A stretch of DNA of 64,000 nucleotides. Origin: an uncultured Clostridia bacterium (GTDB taxonomy: Bacteria; Bacillota; Clostridia; TANB77; CAG-508). The stretch spans positions 1 through 64,000 of the forward strand of contig CAKOWW010000006.1 in NCBI GenBank assembly GCA_934129785.1. The letters are read 5' to 3'. The translations under genes were made by a program, and so were the position numbers. Positions 35,506 through 44,397 of the stretch are shown here, piece after piece (the first letter of the stretch is position 1; each line of letters opens with the position of its first letter). A model generated the notes under the pieces. The model was not told the DNA's origin. It did no database searches and was given only the letters and a program-made list of their open reading frames with translations.

Positions 35506-36308
35506 GTTAAGCTTATCAAAAGAAAGAAAGCAATATTTGAAAAAAAGAAAAAAAGAAAAAATTTTAGTATTAATAACACAAATTTTAATATTAGTAGCAT
35601 TTTTAGGTATTTGGGAATTACTTGCAAATAAAGGAATAATAGATAGTTTTATAACAAGTAAACCAAGTAGAATATATCAAACATTTTTAAATTTAAGTTC
35701 AAATAATTTATTAAAACACATAGGAGTTACAGTATATGAAACAGTTGTAGGATTTTTGTTAGGAACAACTATAGGAATAATTGTAGCAGTAATTTTATGG
35801 TGGTCAAAATTTTTATCAAAAGTCGCAGAACCATATTTAGTAGTATTAAATAGTTTACCAAAAGTAGCATTACGGTCCAATAATTATAATTTGGGTTGGA
35901 GCAGGAACTCCAGCAATAATAGTAATGGCAATAGCTATATCCCTAATAGTAACAATATTAGAAAATTTAAATGGATTTTTAAAAACAGATAAAGAAGTTA
36001 TAAAAATGGCTAAAACATTTAAAGCAAGCAAATTACAAATATTATTAAAAATAGTAATACCAGCTAATTTATCAACATTTATTAATTCTTTAAAAGTAAA
36101 TATTGGACTTTCATTAGTAGGAGTTATATCTGGAGAATTTTTAGTATCAAAAGCAGGATTAGGTTATTTAATTGTATATGGTGGGCAAGTATTTAAATTA
36201 GATTTAGTTATGACAAGTGTAATAATACTTGGAATTGTAGCTGGAATTATGTATGCATTAGTACTTATGTTAGAAAAAGTTATCCTAAAATCAAAAAAGT
36301 TTAGATAA
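35498..36308 (+). CDS. ABC transporter permease (SsuC/TauC type), split by +1 shift
   Basis: About 269 aa with roughly six membrane segments after a +1 shift at codon 126. Frame 1 covers the first spans and the start of the coupling-helix region (EPYLVVLNSLPKVAL). Frame 2 continues GPIIIIWVGAGTPAIIVMA and the rest of the channel, including the EAA-like loop KMAKTFKASKLQILLKIVIPA. LNSLPKVALGP is the family pattern, so the junction is exact. The start overlaps the ATPase stop by 8 bases. With two CGG sites in consecutive genes, transporter output depends on two shifts. Confidence 0.9.
35873..35875 (+). other. CGG +1 recoding site in ABC permease
   Basis: GCA TTA CGG TCC. Homology continues as TTA (C) GGT CCA ATA ATT, giving A-L-G-P-I-I. 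Fourth base T. Confidence 0.88.
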
Positions 36309-36325
36309 TAAGGGGGAAACTTTAA

Positions 36326-37336
36326 GTGAAAAAAAGAGCATTAATAGTAATACTTGTAATAGCTGTAATAATAGCATTTGTAGTTACAGTTATAAAAATT
36401 AAAAATGGTAAAGATAATGGTGAAACAAAAACAATAAGTGTAAATGAAGTAACAAGGTCTGTATTTTATGCGCCACAATATGTTGCTATAAATAATGGAT
36501 ATTTCAAGGAAAATGGAATAGAAGTGGATTTAACAACAGGTCAAGGAGCAGATGCTGTAATGACATCAGTTTTAAGTAATCAATGTGATATAGGATTTGC
36601 AGGACCAGAAGCATCAATATATGTATATAATGAAGGAAAAGAAGATTATACACAAGTATTTGCACAAATGACTAAAAAAGATGGTTCATTTTTAATAGCA
36701 AGAAATAAAACTGATAATTTTAGTTGGCAAGATTTAAAAGGAAAAACAGTAATACCTGGAAGAAAAGGTGGAGTACCATATATGACATTAGAATATGTAC
36801 TTAGAAAAAATGGAATAGATCCCAAAAAAGATGTAACCTTAGATGATAGCATAAAATTTGACCTAATGGCAGGGGCTTTTACAAGTGGAAATGCAGATTA
36901 TGTTACATTATTTGAACCAACAGCATCATTAACAAGTAAAGAAAATAAAGGATATATAGTAGCATCTGTTGGAGAATCTGCTGGAGAAATACCATATACA
37001 GCATATTTTGCTAAAAAAAGTTATATAAACAATAATGAAGATACAATACAAAAATTTACAAACAGTATTTATAAAGGACAAAAATGGGTAAAAGAGCATA
37101 CAAGCAAAGAAATAGCAGAAGCAATAGCAAGCTTTTTTCCAAATACAGACATAGAGCTACTAGAATCAGCAATACAAAGTTATAAAAATATAGATGCTTG
37201 GAATGAAACACCAGTATTAAAAAAAGAAGCGTTTGATAGATTACAAGAAGTAATGACATTAGCTGGTGAGCTAACAAAAGAAGCACCATATGAAAAAATT
37301 GTAAACAATAAATATGCTGAAAATGCGAAGAATTAG
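36326..37336 (+). CDS. ABC substrate-binding protein (NMT1/SsuA-like)
   Basis: 336 aa. N-terminal hydrophobic anchor or signal (residues ~4-24, ALIVILVIAVIIAFVVTV) without a lipobox Cys. The periplasmic-binding fold follows: FYAPQYVAINNGYFKENGIEVDL, QCDIGFAGPEASIYVY, WQDLKGKTVIPGRKGG, and YVTLFEPTASL. This is the NMT1/SsuA/TauA family. The ligand is not determinable. GTG start after AGGGGG, 17 bp after the permease. No CGG codon, so this gene is not recoded, unlike its two partners. Confidence 0.88.
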   Translation: MKKRALIVILVIAVIIAFVVTVIKIKNGKDNGETKTISVNEVTRSVFYAPQYVAINNGYFKENGIEVDLTTGQGADAVMTSVLSNQCDIGFAGPEASIYVYNEGKEDYTQVFAQMTKKDGSFLIARNKTDNFSWQDLKGKTVIPGRKGGVPYMTLEYVLRKNGIDPKKDVTLDDSIKFDLMAGAFTSGNADYVTLFEPTASLTSKENKGYIVASVGESAGEIPYTAYFAKKSYINNNEDTIQKFTNSIYKGQKWVKEHTSKEIAEAIASFFPNTDIELLESAIQSYKNIDAWNETPVLKKEAFDRLQEVMTLAGELTKEAPYEKIVNNKYAENAKN

Positions 37337-37352
37337 GGGGACCTAATTCTTC
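37327..37352 (+). terminator. Hairpin at the end of the ABC operon
   Basis: 11-bp stem GAAGAATTAGG/CCTAATTCTTC overlaps the stop. No T run follows, so it may protect the 3' end rather than terminate. Confidence 0.55.
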
Positions 37353-37461
37353 AAATACGCATAACTAGAACCTATAAGTAAAAATAATTTTATGGATTTG
37401 AAAAAGCTAGAATAATTAAAAAATAAAGGGGAAAAATGAGAAATTGTGAAGAAAAGTTTAT

Positions 37462-37508
37462 ACACTAAAAGCCATGAGTTTTGACACTAAAAAGTGCTGA
37501 TGTTATAT
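37462..37508 (+). promoter_or_regulatory. Promoter of xre gene with repeated ACACTAAAA boxes
   Basis: TTGACA (37481-37486), 16-bp spacer, TTATAT (37503-37508). ACACTAAAA occurs at 37462-37470 and at 37484-37492, 22 bp apart, the second overlapping the -35 box. This is a plausible operator for the regulator it precedes. Confidence 0.5.
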
Positions 37509-37531
37509 TTACGCCTAAGGAGGAATGAGAC

Positions 37532-37864
37532 ATGGAAGTTGATTTTAAATTAATAGGTGAAAGAATGAAAAACGCAAGAAATGAATTAGGATTAACACAA
37601 GAAAAACTAGCAGAAGAATTAGATGTAACAGTGCCACTAATAAGTAGAGTCGAAAGAGGATATGTACAAGTATCATTACAAAGACTAGGACAAATTGCAG
37701 AATGCTTAAATATTAGTTTAGAAGAACTAATAACTGGTGTTTCAAAGACTAAACAAAACTACTTAGGACAAGAGTTACAAACCATTATAGGAAGATGCAC
37801 ACCAGATAAACAAAAACTAATATATAATATAGCTAAAATAATAGAAAAGGCAAAGTTCGTATGA
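37532..37864 (+). CDS. Xre-family helix-turn-helix regulator
   Basis: 110 aa. Residues ~8-62 are a Cro/CI-type HTH: GERMKNARNELGLTQEKLAEELDVTVPLISRVERG, followed by LQRLGQIAECLNISLEEL. The remaining C-terminus (PDKQKLIYNIAKIIEKAKF) is a short helix, perhaps for dimerisation. Strong AAGGAGG. Located 195 bp after the ABC operon and 65 bp before smc, so its target may be itself through the ACACTAAAA boxes. Confidence 0.88.
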   Translation: MEVDFKLIGERMKNARNELGLTQEKLAEELDVTVPLISRVERGYVQVSLQRLGQIAECLNISLEELITGVSKTKQNYLGQELQTIIGRCTPDKQKLIYNIAKIIEKAKFV

Positions 37865-37928
37865 AAAATATACATGTATTCCCTTTACAAAACTAGTAAA
37901 ATAGTATAAACTACAAAAGGTGATAAAA

Positions 37929-40900
37929 ATGTATTTAAAACGACTAGAATTGCAAGGCTTTAAATCTTTTGCAGACAAAACAGTATTAGAATTTATGCCT
38001 GGAATAACAAGTGTAATAGGGCCAAACGGGTCAGGAAAAAGTAATATATCAGATAGTATAAGATGGGTGCTAGGAGAGCAAAGCATGAAATCTCTTAGAG
38101 GAACCAAATCATTAGATATAATTTTTGCAGGAACGCAAAACAGAAAATCATTAGGTTTTGCAGAAGCATCACTAGTTTTTGATAATAGTGATGGAGCACT
38201 ACCAATAGAATATACAGAAGTAACAGTAACTAGAAAAATATATAGAAGCGGAGAAACAGGTTACTTTATAAATAAAGTGCCATGTAGATTAAAAGATGTC
38301 TTAGAATTATTCATGGATACAGGGATTGGAAAAGATGGATATTCAATAATAGGACAAGGTAAAATAGATGAAATATTAAGCAATAAATCAGAAGATAGAA
38401 GAAACATATTTGAAGAAGCAGCAGGAATAGTAAAATACAGAACAAGAAAACAAGAATCAGAGAAAAAATTAGAAAGAACAAAATTAAATTTATTGCGAAT
38501 AAACGATATATTAAGTGAGATAGAAACAAACATAGAGCCACTAAAGGCTCAATCTGAAAAAGCAAAAAAATATTTAAATATTAGAGAAGAATTAAAAAAT
38601 ATAGAAATAGGGCTATTTTTATATAATATAGAAAAATATAAAAAAGAACTAGAAGAAATAGTAAAAGATGAAGAAATATATAATAGTCAATTAAGTGACG
38701 AAGAAGGAAAACTAGAAAGAATAAAACAACTAAAAGAAGAATTAAAAAATGAAATAGATGAAATAACATTAAAAATAGAAGAAATGTCAAACATAGGATT
38801 TGAAAGCCAAAAAGAAATAGAAATGCTAAATTCAGATATAAATGTAGCAAACACAAGAATTGCAAACAACAAAGAAAATGCAGTAAGATATGAAAAAGAA
38901 ATAGAAGAAGCAAAACAAAAATTAGAAAGCTTAAAAGAAGAAATAGAACAAAAGAAACAAAAAAGAGAAAATTTAAAAGAAAACAAAATAAAATATCAAA
39001 CAGAATTAGAAGGAAAAGAAGCAGAACTAGCAAAATTAACTAAAACTTTATCAGACAAAGAGATAGAAATAGAAGGATATAAACAAACAGTAGAAACAAA
39101 TACAGATAAAAAATATGAATTACAATCAGAAATAAACACACAAGAAATAAATCATGAAAACTTTGAGAAAAGACAAAAACAAATAAAAAATGAAATTACA
39201 AATTACATATCAGAATTAGATAGTACAAGACTACAAAAAGAAGAAATTGCAAAAGGATTTTATGAAATAGAAGGAAAGAGAAACAAAATAGTTTCAAACC
39301 TAGAAGAAATTAACAGCCAAAAAGAAGAAGCAGATACAAAAATAAAAGCATATGAAACAAACATAAATGCTTATCAAAGTGAAGAAAGAATAAAACAGTC
39401 TAAACTTAAATTTCTAATAGAAACAGAAAAAGAAAAAGAAGGATATATAAAAAGTGTAAAATCCCTATTAAAAGACTGTGAAAATATAAAAGAATTAGGG
39501 AAAGGAATGCATGGAGTTCTAGCAAACATAATAGAAGTTCCAGAGCAATACCAAACTGCAATCGAAATGTGTCTTGGAGCAAGCTTACAAAATATAGTAA
39601 CAGAAACAGAAGAAGATGCAAAAAAATTAGTAGAGCATTTAAGAAAAAACAACTTAGGAAGAGCATCATTTTTACCTATAACATCTGTTAGAGGAAGAAA
39701 ATTAGACAAAATAAAAGGACATGAAAAAGGTGTAATAGGAATTGCATCTGACTTAGTAAAATATGATAAAAAATATGAACAAATAATTACAAATTTATTG
39801 GGAAGAACAGTAGTTGTAGACAATATGGAAACAGCAATAAAAGTTGCAAAACAAAATGGGTATACATTTAGAATAATAACAATACAAGGTGATGTAATCA
39901 ATCCATCAGGAGCAATAACAGGAGGCTCAGTAGCTAAAAAGACAGTAAATATTTTAGGAAGAGGCAGAGAAATAGAAAAACTAGAAAAAGAGATAACAAA
40001 CCTAAAAAATAAAATAGAAGCAAAAATAAAAGAAAAAGAAGAATATGAGGAGAGCATAGAAGATATTATAGAAAATGCAACATCACTAGAAAAAGAACTA
40101 CAAGAAATAGATATAACATATGCAACAGAAAAACAAAAACTAATATCAGTAGAAGAAAATATATCAAAAATAGAGTTAAGACTAAATAAACTAAAAGAAG
40201 AAAGCAATTCATTAGAAACAGAAAAAGAAAATTCAATAAACAAAAAAGAAGAAATACAAAAGGACATTATAGAATTAAATGAAGAAACAGAAAAATTGAG
40301 TAAAATAATAAATGAATATGTTGAATTAAACAAAGATAATCAAAAATACATAGATGATTTGAATTTTGACATAACAAATTTAAAAATATCTGTATCATCA
40401 TTTGATGAAAGTGAAAGCTCAATAGAAGAATTACAAGAAAGAATAAATGGAGAAATAGAAGCAACAAATACTAGCATACGAAACAAAGAAGAACAAATAG
40501 AACAAATAAAACAAGACAACTTCAATTTAGGACAATCTATAGAAGAAATACAAGAAAAAATTGTAGCAATAAAAGAAGAAGTAAAAAATAGTGGATCAAA
40601 AATAGAAGACTTAAAAGCCAAAAGAATTGAAAAAAATGAAAAGCTATCAAAACAAGAAAATGAAACTACAGAAAAATTTAAAGTAATAGAAGACTTAAAA
40701 GCACAAATAGTAAAAATTGATGTGAAGAAAACAAAACATGAAGATGAAATTAATGCAATAATAAACAAAATGTGGGAAGAATATGAACTAACACCAAATT
40801 CAGTTCAAGACTATAAAAAACCGGAAAATGTAGCACTAACACAAAAAAATGTAAATTCATTAAGAAGAGAACTAAGGGAACTAGGAAGTGTTAATATAGA

Positions 40901-41477
40901 TTCAATAGAAGAATACAAAACCATGAAAGAAAGATATGACTTTATGAGTGAGCAAAGAGTAGACTTGGAAGACACAATGGCAAAATTAAGAAAAATAATA
41001 GCAGATATGACTCAAACAATGAAAGAACAATTTAGAACACAATTTGCAATTATAAACAAGAACTTTGCAGAAGTATTTAAAGAACTATTTGGTGGAGGAA
41101 ATGCTAGTTTAAAACTTGAAGACGAAGAAAATATTTTGGAATGTGGAATAGATATAAATGTACAACCACCAGGAAAAAAACTACAAAATATGATGCTATT
41201 ATCAGGTGGAGAAAAAGCATTTACAGCAATTGCATTGCTATTTGCAATTTTAAAAATAAATCCAGCACCATTCTGCGTATTAGATGAAATAGAAGCTGCA
41301 CTTGATGATGTGAATGTTTATAGATTTGCAGAATACTTAAAGAAATTTTCTAGCAATACACAATTCTTAGTTATTACACATAGAAAAGGAACAATGGAAG
41401 CGGCAGATACAGTTTATGGTGTAACTATGGAAGAAAACGGAATATCAAAATTATTATCAATGAAACTCAAATCATAA
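37929..41477 (+). CDS. smc: Chromosome segregation protein SMC
   Basis: 1182 aa. ATPase of the SMC-ScpAB condensin. N-terminal Walker A GPNGSGKSNISD near residue 33, two long coiled coils (~165-505 and ~670-1010), hinge at ~515-660 (GMHGVLANIIEVPEQYQTAI... SGAITGGSV). The C-terminal head has signature LLSGGEKAFTAIALLF and Walker B FCVLDEIEAALDD. ATG 37929 chosen: GGTGATAAAA ribosome binding site precedes it and similarity starts at MYLKRLELQGFKSF. Contains no in-frame CGG. ftsY, its usual neighbour, is absent. Confidence 0.95.
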   Translation: MYLKRLELQGFKSFADKTVLEFMPGITSVIGPNGSGKSNISDSIRWVLGEQSMKSLRGTKSLDIIFAGTQNRKSLGFAEASLVFDNSDGALPIEYTEVTVTRKIYRSGETGYFINKVPCRLKDVLELFMDTGIGKDGYSIIGQGKIDEILSNKSEDRRNIFEEAAGIVKYRTRKQESEKKLERTKLNLLRINDILSEIETNIEPLKAQSEKAKKYLNIREELKNIEIGLFLYNIEKYKKELEEIVKDEEIYNSQLSDEEGKLERIKQLKEELKNEIDEITLKIEEMSNIGFESQKEIEMLNSDINVANTRIANNKENAVRYEKEIEEAKQKLESLKEEIEQKKQKRENLKENKIKYQTELEGKEAELAKLTKTLSDKEIEIEGYKQTVETNTDKKYELQSEINTQEINHENFEKRQKQIKNEITNYISELDSTRLQKEEIAKGFYEIEGKRNKIVSNLEEINSQKEEADTKIKAYETNINAYQSEERIKQSKLKFLIETEKEKEGYIKSVKSLLKDCENIKELGKGMHGVLANIIEVPEQYQTAIEMCLGASLQNIVTETEEDAKKLVEHLRKNNLGRASFLPITSVRGRKLDKIKGHEKGVIGIASDLVKYDKKYEQIITNLLGRTVVVDNMETAIKVAKQNGYTFRIITIQGDVINPSGAITGGSVAKKTVNILGRGREIEKLEKEITNLKNKIEAKIKEKEEYEESIEDIIENATSLEKELQEIDITYATEKQKLISVEENISKIELRLNKLKEESNSLETEKENSINKKEEIQKDIIELNEETEKLSKIINEYVELNKDNQKYIDDLNFDITNLKISVSSFDESESSIEELQERINGEIEATNTSIRNKEEQIEQIKQDNFNLGQSIEEIQEKIVAIKEEVKNSGSKIEDLKAKRIEKNEKLSKQENETTEKFKVIEDLKAQIVKIDVKKTKHEDEINAIINKMWEEYELTPNSVQDYKKPENVALTQKNVNSLRRELRELGSVNIDSIEEYKTMKERYDFMSEQRVDLEDTMAKLRKIIADMTQTMKEQFRTQFAIINKNFAEVFKELFGGGNASLKLEDEENILECGIDINVQPPGKKLQNMMLLSGGEKAFTAIALLFAILKINPAPFCVLDEIEAALDDVNVYRFAEYLKKFSSNTQFLVITHRKGTMEAADTVYGVTMEENGISKLLSMKLKS

Positions 41478-41480
41478 ATA

Positions 41481-41519
41481 AAAAAGTTCTAGATTCAGAT
41501 AAGAATTTAGAACTTTTTT
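41481..41519 (+). terminator. Terminator of smc
   Basis: AAAAAGTTCTA (41481-41491) pairs with TAGAACTTTTTT (41508-41519). Confidence 0.87.
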
Positions 41520-41529
41520 GTATAAAAAA

Positions 41530-41731
41530 TCCTAAAGTATAAAACTTTAAGATTCATTTTTTTGCTTATTATATCAATAAAATATATATAAATCAACAAA
41601 AATATAACAAATTTCTAGCTCCTAGTTTTAAACAAATTTTACATTTTTATGTGTGACTAAAGCTCTTAATTTTCAATAAAAATCATGATAATAGACATCG
41701 ACTAAATTTCTTAAAGTTTTATACTTTAGGA
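41530..41731 (+). promoter_or_regulatory. Pair of perfect 22-bp inverted repeats before LRR gene 1
   Basis: 41530-41551 (TCCTAAAGTATAAAACTTTA-AG) and 41710-41731 are perfect reverse complements. Each contains the TAAAGT-N5-ACTTTA dyad also found at 392/558 and, in part, at 47001/47176. The enclosed TATATCAATAAA block is shared with the first copy. Confidence 0.7.
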
Positions 41732-41749
41732 AAAAGTTGGGAGATATAA

Positions 41750-43673
41750 ATGAAAAAAACGAAAGAAAATAAAGGAATTACACTAGTGGCTTTAACAGTA
41801 ACAATAATAGTATTAATAATTTTATCAGGTGTTTCAGTTGCAATGTTGGTAGGTGAAAATGGCTTAATAACAAGAGCAAGAGAGTCAAAGTTTAAAACGG
41901 AACTATCAGGATTAAAAGAAGAACTAGAAGAATTTAAGTTAAGTAAAATAATGGAAAATGAAAATTTTCAAGAAAGCAGTTTAACCTCAGGTGTAGGTTT
42001 ATTAAAATATAATACAAAAAAACAAGATGAACAAGGAGATATAGAGAACATTTTAACATCAATAAAAGAACAGCAAAAGGATAAGATTGAAATAATAAAA
42101 GGAAAAATGTATTACAAAACGGATAATGAACAAGAAATAAAATGGCTACAAGATTTAGGAATAGAAAAAAATCCATATGACATTGAAAATGGAGAACTGA
42201 AGTCTTCATATGAAAATTTAAAATTATTAGATGAAAATGGAACAATAGTAGTACCAGCGAGTGTAACTAAAATTGGAAGAGGAGCGTTTACAAATTTAGA
42301 AGGACTAGAAACAATAATAGTACCAGGAACATGTAAAGAAATAGACATAGATGCATTTGCAAATAACCAAACTTTAAAAAATGTAATATTAGAAGATGGA
42401 GTAACTACGATAGGAGCACAGGCGTTTAAGGGGTGTTCAAATTTAGAAAATGTACAAATGACAGATAGTGTAGAGCGCATTCGGATTTGCAGCATTTTGG
42501 GATGATACACAATTAAAAGATATTAAATTGTCAAAATCAATCACAGAGTTATCATCATATTTATTTAGCAATTGTATAAATTTACAGAATTTTGAAATAC
42601 CAGTAAATGTTACAAAAATAAACGAATGTAGTTTTATTAGTTGTAGAAAAATTAACTCAATAAAAATTCCAAAAAATCTACAAGAAATTAATATAAATGC
42701 ATTTAATAACTGCACAAAATTGAATAACATAGAAATTGATAAGGAAAATAAAAATTTTAATTTTGAAAATGGTATATTATTCAATAAAGAAAAAACACAA
42801 ATGATTATAATTTTACCAAATGCAATAAAAGAGGATACACTTGTAGTACCAAATACAGTAACTACATTAAAAGTTAGTAATTTAGCTTCATATAGTCAAT
42901 TAACAAAATTAGAATTACCAGAATCAATAACTTATATAGATCCGAGCATGTTTCAAATGTTAAAAATCAATAAAATAACAATTGATTCTAATAATTCTAC
43001 ATATATGGCAACAGATGAGGCAGTTTATAGCAAAGACAAAACACAAATGGTATTTTACTTTATACAAAACGCAAATGTAGAAATAGAAGAAGGGGTAAAA
43101 TCCATAAATGCATATTGTTTCTTCAAAAATAAAGCATTAACAAAAATAAAACTTCCAAATTCGTTGACTCAAATTGGAGGATTAGCTTTTTGGGAATGCA
43201 ATAACTTACAACAACTTGATTTAGGTGAAAAAATTACATTTTTGGATCCGATTTTTATATATGAATTAGATGACATAAAAGTAACAATAGATAGTAATAA
43301 TACTAAATATATGATAAAAGATAATGTTATATATAGCAAAGATGGAAAAACATTAATTACAATTATCGGAAATCCTACAGAATTTGTGATTCCAAAAGGA
43401 GTGACTAAAATAGGAAATAGTGCATTTCACAATAAATATAAATTACAGAAAATAACAATACCAGAAGGAGTAACCGAAATAGGAGCGTCATTTAAATATT
43501 GTACAGCATTAAAAGAAATAGAAATTCCAAGCAGTGTAAATAAAATTTCAAATGAGTGTTTTGAATATAGTCAAAATATAAAGAAAATAGTAATAAATAA
43601 TAAAAAGGGTGCAATAGCTGGAGCACCTTGGAGTTGCTCATATGGAGAAAAAGCAATAATATATAAAAAGTGA
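41750..43673 (+). CDS. Pilin-leader BspA-type leucine-rich-repeat protein, split by +1 shift
   Basis: About 640 aa after a +1 shift at codon 245. Leader KGITLVALTVTIIVLIILSG (residues ~8-27) is prepilin-like. A helical, charged spacer follows, then BspA/Treponema-type LRRs of the pattern (V)TKIGRGAFxNLxGLETIIVP. Frame 1 ends after DSVERI. Frame 2 resumes GFAAFWDDTQLKDIKL and continues the repeats to the C-terminus. The restored unit IGFAAFWD fits the IGxxAFxx consensus, so the join is exact. Likely a surface adhesin. Shares leader and upstream dyads with genes at 664 and 47213. Confidence 0.87.
42482..42484 (+). other. CGG +1 recoding site in LRR gene 1
   Basis: CGC ATT CGG ATT. The repeat continues as ATT (C) GGA TTT GCA GCA TTT, giving R-I-G-F-A-A-F, the IGxxAF of the LRR unit. 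Fourth base A. Confidence 0.88.
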
Positions 43674-43684
43674 TATAAAACTCC

Positions 43685-43714
43685 AAAGGAGATTTCAAAT
43701 TCGAAATCTCCTTT
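43685..43714. terminator. Bidirectional terminator between LRR gene 1 and ytaF
   Basis: 12-bp stem AAAGGAGATTTC (43685-43696) with GAAATCTCCTTT (43703-43714). Confidence 0.87.
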
Positions 43715-44274
43715 TAAAAATTTAAAAATAATTTAGCTATACCAATGAAAACAAGTAAAAAAGCAGAAATAATAGACCAAATCTTATCAGGTAATTTAGA
43801 AAAAGAAGCTAATTTCGAGCCACAAAAAGTTCCAAAAAATAAAAACAAAAGTTGAAAAGAACTAATAAGAAAAGGAAATAAATTAGCTTTAATTCCAATA
43901 ATACTACCGCCAATACAAATACAAAAGCTATCTAAAGAAAGAGCAAAACCTAAAATACAAGCTTCTTTGCAATCAATAAATTTAGAATTATCAAAATCAA
44001 AATTTTTACAATCATTTTTCATGGCTTGTAAAAAAGCCCAAAATCCCATAACAATTAAAAGGCCACTACCAAAAAAATTTATAATAATATCAGAAAAAAA
44101 TTTTTTTATAAAATTACCCAAAAGCAATGAAAAAACAGAAATACCAAATGAAATGCAAAACAAAATAAATGTACCCCAAAAGGAAATTTTAGTATTTTTT
44201 AAACCATATGTAATACCAATTCCTAGAGAATCAATGCTACTAGCGACTGCTAGCAGTAATGAATTAATAAACAT
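43714..44274 (-). CDS. ytaF: YtaF/MntP-like membrane protein
   Basis: About 186 aa with six hydrophobic segments. The two family repeats read LLAVASSIDSLGIGITYGLK near the N-terminus and ILGFALSLDSFCICIGGSIIG in the middle, each with a membrane Asp as in MntP manganese exporters. YtaF is the sporulation-associated branch. I choose ATG 44274 because AGGGGGT precedes it and the Asp repeat starts there; an upstream in-frame ATG at 44352 would add a non-conserved tail. Divergent from the P-type ATPase. Confidence 0.83.
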   Translation of the reverse strand: MFINSLLLAVASSIDSLGIGITYGLKNTKISFWGTFILFCISFGISVFSLLLGNFIKKFFSDIIINFFGSGLLIVMGFWAFLQAMKNDCKNFDFDNSKFIDCKEACILGFALSLDSFCICIGGSIIGIKANLFPFLISSFQLLFLFFGTFCGSKLASFSKLPDKIWSIISAFLLVFIGIAKLFLNF

Positions 44275-44397
44275 AATGATACCCCCTAATAATACATAAT
44301 ATGACAAAAAATTAAAAGTTGATATTAAAATAAAGTAATATATAAAGGACAAACTACATATATTTTATTAATATCAAAAGACAAAGGAGAGATTTTT

